Shown: in pieces, positions 1 through 6,105 of the stretch | Layout: every line of letters starts with the position of its first letter | Position numbering within the stretch: the stretch's first letter is position 1 | Program-made: the position numbers and the translations under genes | The notes under the pieces: model-generated | What the model saw: only the letters and a program-made list of their open reading frames with translations | What the model was told of the DNA's origin: nothing | Databases searched by the model: none | Source: JBDSLU01 sp039916225 | Lineage (GTDB): Bacteria > Acidobacteriota > Vicinamibacteria > Vicinamibacterales > Vicinamibacteraceae | Assembly (NCBI GenBank): GCA_039916225.1 | Contig: JBDSLU010000190.1 | Coordinates: 1 to 6,105, forward strand | Length of the DNA: 6,105 bases | Direction: 5' to 3'

Positions 1-2726
1 CGGAGGATGAAGGCGCGGCCGTTCATGCCGAAGGGCGAATGGCTGGGAAACGTCTGAATGCCATTGAACGAATTGACGGTCGTGTTGCGATCCGGGAACA
101 CGTCGAGCAGGTTCTGCACGACGGCGCCGATCGTGTAGCCGCCGGCCCGGAACGACACGTCCACGTCGGTCAGCCACTTGGCGCCGTAGACCTGATCGTC
201 GGCCGGCCTGAGCGTGAAGCTGCAGTATTCGCCGTAGCGCGCCGCCAGGAGGCTGGCGCCGAGTCGGTTGCGGCGCCAGTCGCCGCCGAGGCGCAGGCTG
301 TCCTTGGGCTGCCCGCACTCGATACGTCGCTGTTCGATGCGATCGAACAACACCGATTCGAAGCCGGCCAGCTGCGTCGGCGTGGCCACTGTACCCACTA
401 CCCTCGTCCGCGTGTTGTTGTAGCCAGCGCGCAGGAACAATGTGCCGGCGGCGTCCAGCGGGACCCGATAGTTCGCCGCAACATCGACGCCGTTGGTCCG
501 GGTGTCGATGGCGTTGGTGAAGAACCGCGCGCTGTTGGCGCCAAAGGGCGCGAGCAGCGTCGCGATGCGCGGGGCGGTGAAGTTGCCCGAGAGCACGATG
601 CGATCGTCGATCGAAATGCGGTAGTAGTCGATGGTCACGGTGAGCGCCGGCACCGGCGTCAGCACCACGCCGGCGCTGGCGTTGATCGACTGCTCGGGCT
701 CGAGCGGCACCGCCCCGAGGACCTTCGCCGCGGCCGAATCCACCGGCAGCGTCAGCGACTCCACCGGGACGAGACCTTGCCCGAGGTCGAGGAAGTTCGT
801 TGCCGTGGAGGAGAAGAACGACTGTCCGAGCGACGGCGCCCGGAAGCCGGTGCTGACGGCGGCGCGCACCACCAGCCGCGGATCCGCTTCGAGACGCGCC
901 GTCAGCTTGCCGTTCACGGTGTTGCCGAAGTCGCTGTAGTGCTCGGCCCGACCCGCCACGCCGAGCCGCAGCCACCGCCGGACATCGCTTTCGACGTCGA
1001 CGTATCCAGCGACGCTGTCGCGCGAGCGGTCGACTTCGTTCGACGGACGAAACCCGGGGAACACCTGGGCGCCGATGGCGGCTCGCCCACACGATTCGGG
1101 CTCTCCGGCGCAGGAGGGGCCGCCAGCGGCCTGGTTCGGCGAGCCGCCGTCACGATACGAATCCGGCTCGCCGGCGCGAATCTGGTAGTTCTCGCGGCGA
1201 TACTCGGTGCCGAAGGCGACGTTCAGCCGGCCGGTCAGGCCACGTACGGGAAACGCCCGGCTCAGATCGAGGTTGCCGACGATCTGGTTGAGCACCAGCC
1301 CGCCGGCGTCGAACGTCGTCTGGTTCGGCGGCACGTTCGGGCCGAGCGAGGTGTTGAGCGTGTTCCCGATGGTGAAGTCGAACGCGTTGCGCCCGTACTC
1401 GCCGCTGGCGTCGTAGTTCCAGCCGCGCGCCACGCCCCTGATGCCGCCGGTAGCGGATCCGTCCAGCACCTCCGGCTGGATCTCCGGGAGGAAACCGAGC
1501 GGGTAGATCTGCGGCCAGTTGCGCACGTCGAGAGAACGCCGGAAGAAGCCTGCGCTGTTGGCGGTCCGGCGGCTGACGCCGCCGAAGCCGTAGACGAACC
1601 GCGTCTCCGCCTTGTTGAGCGGCGCGTTGACGTTGACGAAGGTCATGAGGTCGCGGGAGTCCGGATCGCCCCATCGATGGTTCGGCTCCGCCACCGCGTT
1701 GTGGCCGGCATCGCCCGCGACGATCTGGTCGCGCGGATCGAACGAGGCGCGATTGGTGCGGTTGTGGTGCCGGTACTCGGCGGCGACCGTCAGGCTGCCC
1801 TTGCCGACCGCGATGCCCCACGATCCGCCGACGTCCGCCAGCCCTCCATCGGCGAAGTCGATGTCGTCGCCCACCGTGCACCCGAGCCCCGCCGCGGTGC
1901 AGCGGTTACCGGCGAAGGATCCCTTGGACAGGCCGAAGCTCGACGTGATCCCCGGCCGCGCCACGCCGCTCTTGAGGACGATGTTGATCACCCCGGCGAT
2001 GGCGTCGGAGCCGTACTGCGCGGCGGCGCCGTCACGGAGTACTTCGATGTGATCGATCGCCGCGACCGGAATCGCGTTCAGATCGACGCCGGTCGAACCG
2101 CGGCCGACGCTGCCGTTCAGGTGGACGAGCGCGCTCTGGTGACGGCGCTTGCCGTTGATGAGCACCAGCACCTGATCCGGCCCCAGGCCGCGAAGCGTCG
2201 CCGGCCGCACGGTGTCGGTGCCGTCGGTGATGGTCGGTCGCGGGAAGTTGAACGACGGCGCCAGCGACTGGATGACCTGCGCCGTTTCGGTGAAGCCGCT
2301 GCGGGCGATCTGATCGCGCGTGATCACGTCGACGGGAACGGCCCGTTCGGCGGCGCTGCCGGCGGCACGAGAGCCGACGGTGACCATCTCGGAGAAGGCG
2401 GGCGAAAGCGCCACGTCGGCCGTGAGCGAGGTGCCGGATACGACGACTTGGGTCGTGACCTTGGCGAGGCCCGGCGCCTCGACCTGCAGCTCGAGCCGAT
2501 CGCCGCGCACGTCGCGGCGCCGCACCTGCAGGGTGTAGCGGCCGGTGGCGTCGGTCGTCGCCGTCGCGTCGGTGCCGATGACGGACACCACGGCTCCCGG
2601 CACGGGCAGACTGTCAGGACGAGTCGTCACCACACCGGTGACGGTCAGCGCCTCCTGGGCCATCGCCACGCCACTCGAGAGGCAGAACACGAGCACACAC
2701 ATCAACACGTTCAGAGCAGCTTGCAC
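1..2726 (-). CDS. TonB-dependent outer-membrane receptor, N-terminal carboxypeptidase-regulatory-like domain (3' end cut by window)
   Basis: Outer-membrane active transporter driven by TonB/ExbBD; ligand unknown. The frame is open for 908 complete codons and runs off base 1. The order seen is: a hydrophobic signal peptide (residues 1-23, cleavage after AMA), a beta-sandwich carboxypeptidase-regulatory-like domain (about 27-108, with TDATGRYTL at 58-66), a TonB-box-like EMVTVGSR (113-120), a plug (about 127-254), then the beta-barrel. Plug hallmarks are LRGLGPDQVLVLINGKRRH (178-196), VDLNAIP (214-220) and IEVLRDGAAAQYGSDAIAGV (227-246). The visible end (NLLDVFPDRN, later SPFGMNGRAFIL) is the usual C-terminal region, so probably fewer than ten residues are missing. 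Start choice: GTG at 2726 has AAGGA seven bases upstream and no in-frame start in the 55-base gap; ATG at codon 9 is the alternative. Six cysteines sit in the mature part as three local pairs. The plug resembles receptors usually annotated as iron-complex or siderophore transporters, but that does not fix the substrate. It lies 55 bases after the oxidase gene. Confidence 0.95.
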   Translation of the reverse strand, partial: MQAALNVLMCVLVFCLSSGVAMAQEALTVTGVVTTRPDSLPVPGAVVSVIGTDATATTDATGRYTLQVRRRDVRGDRLELQVEAPGLAKVTTQVVVSGTSLTADVALSPAFSEMVTVGSRAAGSAAERAVPVDVITRDQIARSGFTETAQVIQSLAPSFNFPRPTITDGTDTVRPATLRGLGPDQVLVLINGKRRHQSALVHLNGSVGRGSTGVDLNAIPVAAIDHIEVLRDGAAAQYGSDAIAGVINIVLKSGVARPGITSSFGLSKGSFAGNRCTAAGLGCTVGDDIDFADGGLADVGGSWGIAVGKGSLTVAAEYRHHNRTNRASFDPRDQIVAGDAGHNAVAEPNHRWGDPDSRDLMTFVNVNAPLNKAETRFVYGFGGVSRRTANSAGFFRRSLDVRNWPQIYPLGFLPEIQPEVLDGSATGGIRGVARGWNYDASGEYGRNAFDFTIGNTLNTSLGPNVPPNQTTFDAGGLVLNQIVGNLDLSRAFPVRGLTGRLNVAFGTEYRRENYQIRAGEPDSYRDGGSPNQAAGGPSCAGEPESCGRAAIGAQVFPGFRPSNEVDRSRDSVAGYVDVESDVRRWLRLGVAGRAEHYSDFGNTVNGKLTARLEADPRLVVRAAVSTGFRAPSLGQSFFSSTATNFLDLGQGLVPVESLTLPVDSAAAKVLGAVPLEPEQSINASAGVVLTPVPALTVTIDYYRISIDDRIVLSGNFTAPRIATLLAPFGANSARFFTNAIDTRTNGVDVAANYRVPLDAAGTLFLRAGYNNTRTRVVGTVATPTQLAGFESVLFDRIEQRRIECGQPKDSLRLGGDWRRNRLGASLLAARYGEYCSFTLRPADDQVYGAKWLTDVDVSFRAGGYTIGAVVQNLLDVFPDRNTTVNSFNGIQTFPSHSPFGMNGRAFIL

Positions 2727-2733
2727 GTTGAAT

Positions 2734-2738
2734 TCCTT
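2734..2738 (-). promoter_or_regulatory. Shine-Dalgarno for the receptor gene
   Basis: AAGGA on the minus strand, seven bases before GTG at 2726. It decides the start: later in-frame candidates (GTG codon 7, TTG codon 8, ATG codon 9) are too far from it and would shorten the signal peptide's hydrophobic core. Confidence 0.7.
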
Positions 2739-2781
2739 GGGGACACGGGGTCCCGACTGACGCTCGTGGCGGGTTGCGCCA

Positions 2782-4254
2782 CTATTCCGCGTCGTTGATT
2801 TCCTTGGCGACACGCTCGCCCGACTCGAGCGCGGACTGCATCCATCCCGGCGGCCAGGGCGAGGTGTGCTCGCCCGCGAAGTGGACGCGCCCTTCCGGAC
2901 GCGCGATATGTGGCTGGAGCCGCGCCATGTCACCGGGGCGCCACATCGCCCACGCACCGCGGGCCCACGGATCCTCTTCCCAGCACTTCGAGACGCCGCC
3001 TTCGAGCTGGCGCGGCAACTCGGGGTGCACCTGGCTGACGGCCTCCGCTGCGGCGCTGATCCGGTGCGCTTCGTCGAGGCCGCCGAAGCGGCCCGCGCCC
3101 GCCATCTTGGTGTAGGCGACGAGCAGGCCGCGCGGCCCCGCCTGCCCCTGTCCGTGCTCCCAGACCTGCATGTAACCGGCGAGGTCGGTGTAGCCGAACC
3201 CGCTGAGGCCCTCACGAGCCCAGAAGCGCGTGCGCGTCTGCAGGAACACCTTGCAGGAGGGCGCGTAGGTCAGCTCGTGGATGGCGCGGGTCTTCTCCGC
3301 GGAGAACTGCGGGACGACGTCGATGCGACGAAGCACCGAGAACGGCGTCGCCACGACGATGCGATCGGCCGCCAGGGACTCCGCCGCTCCGGCCTCGTTC
3401 ACCACGACCCGAAGGCTGCCGCTGCCACTCGACTCGATGCGAACGACCGGACAGCCATAGCGGATGCGATCGGCGAGCCGCATCGCGAACGCGTAGGGCA
3501 GGCGATCGTTGCCGCCGCGGATCCTGGAATAGCCGGAGCCGGCCGGCTCGAGGGCGGCGATGCGCAGCCGGCGCAGCGCCGATTCAGGTTCGGCGGTATC
3601 GTCCCAGCCGCCACCAGCCGCCCGACGCAGGTGAATCGCGTCCTCGGAAAAGCCGCGCTGGCGCAGCAGCTCGGTGGTGGTGATGCGATCGTAGTCGGCG
3701 AGTGCGGCCGGAGCCCAGTCTGGCGACGTCGCATCGCCGGCCTTGGCCAGCAACGGGCCGAAGGCGCGCTCCCGCATGCCGTCGAGGCCGATCGCCCGCT
3801 CCTCCGCCGTGAGCGCGAGCGGCCAGTCCGGCTTGTCTCCGGGCTTGACGACGATCCGCCGGCCGCGGAGGTGGTAGACCGCCGCTCCCGACGGCGTGAA
3901 GGGCTCGAGCTCGAGGCCGAAGTGCTTGACGTACTTCAGCGTGAAGGCGTGGCTGTCGGGGATCCGTGCGGCGCCGGCTTCGCCGTGGAGGTCTTCCGCG
4001 AAGTCGCGCAGCGTGTGCACACGTCCGCCGGGGCGCCGTTGCGCTTCGAGCACCAGCACGTCGTGTCCCGCCTCGCGCAGCTGGAACGCTGCGCAGAGAC
4101 CGGCGAGACCGGCGCCGACGACGATCACTCGTTGCGCCGGGCCGCGGCGCGCGAGACCCTGCACCGCTGCGCTCGCCGGGGGCGGGCCCCACAGCGGAAC
4201 CGCCGCCGCACCGAGCGCGCTCAGGCGCAGAAAGTCTCGTCGTCCGATGGTCAT
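2782..4254 (-). CDS. Tat-exported FAD-dependent amine / L-amino-acid oxidase
   Basis: Flavoenzyme of the monoamine oxidase/L-amino-acid oxidase superfamily, expected to oxidise an amine or amino acid with O2 to the imine (then oxo acid or aldehyde plus ammonia) and H2O2. The 490-residue protein opens with a twin-arginine signal, GRRDFLRL (4-11), a hydrophobic stretch (12-22) and a likely ASA/A cleavage near 29, so it probably acts in the periplasm after folding with FAD. The Rossmann motif VIVVGAGLAGL is at 43-53, followed by E70 for the ribose and PGGRVHT (75-81). GAAR ending at R97 matches the position of the carboxylate-binding Arg of L-amino-acid oxidases. K335 (in SCKVFL) matches the family lysine near flavin N5. 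The C-terminal FAD motif RVHFAGEHTS is at 456-465 and PGWMQSALESG at 469-479. Length is normal. Start: ATG at 4254 has GGAGGT eight bases upstream and places RR near the N-terminus; an upstream in-frame ATG at 4287 has no ribosome site and would add 11 residues. A secreted amine oxidase is the alternative; R97 favours an amino-acid-like substrate. Confidence 0.93.
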   Translation of the reverse strand: MTIGRRDFLRLSALGAAAVPLWGPPPASAAVQGLARRGPAQRVIVVGAGLAGLCAAFQLREAGHDVLVLEAQRRPGGRVHTLRDFAEDLHGEAGAARIPDSHAFTLKYVKHFGLELEPFTPSGAAVYHLRGRRIVVKPGDKPDWPLALTAEERAIGLDGMRERAFGPLLAKAGDATSPDWAPAALADYDRITTTELLRQRGFSEDAIHLRRAAGGGWDDTAEPESALRRLRIAALEPAGSGYSRIRGGNDRLPYAFAMRLADRIRYGCPVVRIESSGSGSLRVVVNEAGAAESLAADRIVVATPFSVLRRIDVVPQFSAEKTRAIHELTYAPSCKVFLQTRTRFWAREGLSGFGYTDLAGYMQVWEHGQGQAGPRGLLVAYTKMAGAGRFGGLDEAHRISAAAEAVSQVHPELPRQLEGGVSKCWEEDPWARGAWAMWRPGDMARLQPHIARPEGRVHFAGEHTSPWPPGWMQSALESGERVAKEINDAE

Positions 4255-4374
4255 GGCGGGCCACCTCCCTGACCCGTCGATGAGCATGCCGGCCGCGCCC
4301 AGGCAGCCGCATCGGTGGAACTGCCCATTTTGGGTCGAGCGTGGGCGGAGGCGTGGTGCCGCCGGATCCGCCGC
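4255..4374 (-). other. Intergenic gap between regulator and oxidase genes
   Basis: A 120-base non-coding gap read on the minus strand. Apart from the Shine-Dalgarno site near its end, I see no convincing -35/-10 pair, no T-tract terminator and no clear operator. A tiny inverted repeat (CCCAAAATGGG, 4323-4333) has only a 4-base stem. The gap is long enough for a promoter serving the oxidase and receptor genes, but the sequence does not show one. Confidence 0.4.
4263..4268 (-). promoter_or_regulatory. Strong Shine-Dalgarno for the oxidase gene
   Basis: GGAGGT inside AGGGAGGTGG on the minus strand, eight bases before ATG at 4254. It selects this start over the upstream in-frame ATG at 4287 and so defines the Tat signal as the true N-terminus. 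It suggests efficient translation independent of the gene upstream. Confidence 0.85.
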
Positions 4375-6105
4375 TCACGCTTGCGGACAGTCGACCGTGC
4401 GAAGGATCTCCACGGATCGGGCCGCGGCGTCGGTTCGACTGCGCGCCCCCAGCTTGCCGAGCAGCGACGACACGTGGTGATCGACCGTCCGGCAGGACAC
4501 GAACAGCCGCCCGGCGATTTCGGTGTTGCGCAATCCTTCGGCGACGAGCCGCAGCACGTCGAGCTCGCGCGCGGTGAGGCCCGAGGGATTGGCCTGGGTC
4601 GAAGGACGGGGCCGGCGCCGCAGATTGCGGATGCCCTGCGCGCTCAGACGACGCTTGACCCGCGCCGCCATCGGCACCGCGTCCAGCCGCTCGAACGCCG
4701 CGTGGGCCTCCCGCAGCGAGTCTTCGTCCTCGACATCGGCCAGGGCCATGGCCGCTTCGTACGGCGCGCCGATGACGCGCCAGCGCTCGGCGGCCTCGAG
4801 CGGGCGGCCTTGCATGTGCAGCGCATACGGCGTCACGCCGTGAGCCTGCGGATCGACCACGCCACCAGCGCGCCACAACCAGAAGGTCAGCTCGGGGAGC
4901 GTCCAGTGGCCACGCTGACCGCGCACCGTGACCAGATCGAAGGCGGGCTGGACTTCGATCCGCGCCCTGCCGACGTCTCCGCTCAGCCAGGCCGCCTCGG
5001 CGCGGGCGATGGCGACCGGACCGAGGCGTTGCAATTCGCCGGTGCCGCTGGCGAGCGCCCGCGCCTCGTCCAGGATCTCCCAGACGCCAGGTTCGCCGCG
5101 TCTGGCGCGAATGCGTCCGAGGACGAGCAGCGGCTGGATGCGGCTCGGCGCCGCCAGGCGCGGGTGTGCCAGCGTCTCTTCGGCCAGCGCCACCGCCTGG
5201 TCGTAGCGACCTTCCCAGAAGTCGCACAACGCCAGCCAGCCGCCGAGGTAGAGCCGGTAGGCGTCGAGGTCGTGGTCGCCGCAGTAGTCGAGGCCGGCCC
5301 GGAGGTAGCGGCGGGCGGCGGCGAACCGCCGGTGACCGACATTGCGGCTGGCGAGATTCACGTAGGCGCGCGGCACGAGGTCATCGCTGCCCAGTTCGAG
5401 GGCGAGGATCAGGCTGTGTTCGAGCAGTACGGCGCCGGTGTCGTCCGCCCCGAGCTGCCAGCGTGCCGTGCCGACGCTGTTCAGGGCGTGGCACACGACC
5501 TCGCGCTCACCGAGCGGACCGGCCAGTGCGATGGCGCGCTGGCCCCAGTCCTCCGCTTCCTGCGGACGGCCGGCGAGCATGTGGATCTGCGCGAGGTTGG
5601 CGTAGGCCCAGGCGAGTTGCGGGCCGCGTGGACCGGTCTCGAGCACGGCGAGAGACTCGCACGCATGATGCTCGGCCACGGCGTTGTCGCCGAGGAACCA
5701 CGCCAGTCGACTGAGCCAGCGGTGGCTCTCGCCGATCTTGACGGTGTTCGCCGTTTCACGCCAGATGGCCAGCGCCTGCTCGCGCGCGGCGTAGGCGTCG
5801 GCGAACTGGTTGGTCAGGTAGCACTCGTACGATCGCGATTCGTAGAGGATGGCCCGGTCCGCCGCAGGCAGGATGTCGGCCCAGCGCAGGGCGCGCGCGT
5901 ACTGCGCCGCGGCCTCCCGGTGCGACCGCAGTTCGGCGGCACGCCGCGCCGCGCGCGGGGCGAGCTCGAGCACCGCGTCAGCATCGCCCGCGGCCTCGGC
6001 GTGATGCGCCAGCGTCGCACACGCATCCGGATCGATCGGCTGACGTCGCCACGCGGCCAATGCTTTGCGGTGCAGCTCGATGCCGCGAGCCGGCGCGATC
6101 TCGTC
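4375..6105 (-). CDS. LuxR-family transcriptional regulator, LAL/MalT-like, C-terminal part (5' end cut by window)
   Basis: DNA-binding regulator. The visible 576 residues are open to base 6105, and the frame continues upstream of the TTG at 6060 without a stop, so that TTG is not the real start. Visible residues from about 25 to 480 are helix-rich, with repeated A/L/Y-rich helical pairs of TPR type. An early segment, ATLAHHAEAAGDADAVL, is characteristic of the region just after the ATPase in LAL (large ATP-binding LuxR) proteins. A basic linker containing RRPRPSTQANPSGLT leads to a LuxR/GerE helix-turn-helix in the last 67 residues (bases 4378-4578), with LTARELDVLRLVAEG, NTEIAGRLFVS, and recognition helix RTVDHHVSSLLGKLG. 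From family knowledge the missing N-terminus should carry a Walker-type AAA/STAND ATPase of several hundred residues, which I cannot see. The TPR region in such proteins senses a ligand or partner. It is followed on the same strand by the oxidase and receptor genes, so it may control them; it could instead be an unrelated neighbour. The C-terminus ends with TVDCPQA and TGA. Confidence 0.93.
   Translation of the reverse strand, partial: DEIAPARGIELHRKALAAWRRQPIDPDACATLAHHAEAAGDADAVLELAPRAARRAAELRSHREAAAQYARALRWADILPAADRAILYESRSYECYLTNQFADAYAAREQALAIWRETANTVKIGESHRWLSRLAWFLGDNAVAEHHACESLAVLETGPRGPQLAWAYANLAQIHMLAGRPQEAEDWGQRAIALAGPLGEREVVCHALNSVGTARWQLGADDTGAVLLEHSLILALELGSDDLVPRAYVNLASRNVGHRRFAAARRYLRAGLDYCGDHDLDAYRLYLGGWLALCDFWEGRYDQAVALAEETLAHPRLAAPSRIQPLLVLGRIRARRGEPGVWEILDEARALASGTGELQRLGPVAIARAEAAWLSGDVGRARIEVQPAFDLVTVRGQRGHWTLPELTFWLWRAGGVVDPQAHGVTPYALHMQGRPLEAAERWRVIGAPYEAAMALADVEDEDSLREAHAAFERLDAVPMAARVKRRLSAQGIRNLRRRPRPSTQANPSGLTARELDVLRLVAEGLRNTEIAGRLFVSCRTVDHHVSSLLGKLGARSRTDAAARSVEILRTVDCPQA

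Noticed and set aside
39..2798. A 919-codon open frame on the plus strand opposite the receptor gene
   Set aside because: Its product is Arg/Val/Glu/His-rich with no recognisable domain. It is the antisense shadow of a GC-rich gene; the minus-strand frame gives a textbook TonB receptor.
2866..4272. A 468-codon plus-strand open frame opposite the oxidase gene
   Set aside because: Low-complexity Arg/Ala-rich product with no motif. The minus-strand frame has full FAD-oxidase motifs, a Tat signal and a ribosome site.
4255..4287. Upstream ATG at 4287 as the oxidase start
   Set aside because: No Shine-Dalgarno site precedes it. GGAGGT is correctly spaced for ATG 4254, which also places the twin arginines at residues 5-6.
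4323..4333. Inverted repeat CCCAAAATGGG in the regulator-oxidase gap as terminator or operator
   Set aside because: The stem is only 4 bases with a 3-base loop and there is no T-tract. Nothing distinguishes it from chance.
4357..4373. GC-rich palindrome around GGATCC just after the regulator stop as a terminator
   Set aside because: Perfect pairing is limited to the 8-base CGGATCCG, with no loop and no following T-run.
3584..5227. A 547-codon minus-strand open frame spanning the oxidase-regulator gap
   Set aside because: It is an out-of-frame reading of two well-supported genes, strongly Arg-rich and without a domain.
4375..6060. TTG at 6060 as the regulator's start
   Set aside because: The same frame remains open to the window edge, with residues typical of the family, so the gene begins outside the window.

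Overview
The window is a GC-rich, gene-dense bacterial fragment with three genes, all read from the minus strand. In transcription order they are: a large LuxR-type regulator of the ATP-dependent LAL/MalT kind, whose N-terminus lies beyond base 6105; a Tat-exported FAD-dependent amine/L-amino-acid oxidase; and a TonB-dependent outer-membrane receptor whose last few residues lie beyond base 1. The receptor and the Tat substrate imply a Gram-negative, two-membrane cell. A TonB receptor carrying an N-terminal carboxypeptidase-regulatory-like domain, high GC and a LAL regulator would fit Acidobacteriota (for example Vicinamibacteria). That placement is an inference from gene style, not shown by a marker gene.

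Layout: bases 6105-4375 encode the C-terminal 576 residues of the regulator (TPR-like helical region, then LuxR helix-turn-helix). A 120-base gap (4374-4255) follows, with a strong Shine-Dalgarno sequence at its end but no promoter or terminator that I can recognise. Bases 4254-2782 encode the complete 490-residue oxidase. A 55-base gap (2781-2727) holds a small hairpin and the receptor's Shine-Dalgarno sequence. Bases 2726-1 encode 908 complete codons of the receptor, starting at GTG.

The short oxidase-receptor gap and shared strand suggest these two are co-transcribed, and the regulator may be their local controller. A plausible reading is a nutrient-uptake or processing module: the receptor brings a ligand into the periplasm and the exported flavoenzyme oxidatively deaminates an amine or amino-acid substrate there. 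Neither the ligand nor the substrate can be read from sequence. I see no RNA genes, mobile elements, CRISPR arrays or notable repeats. The window looks like an ordinary accessory-metabolism locus with an interesting gene combination. I found no clear evidence of a wholly new system.
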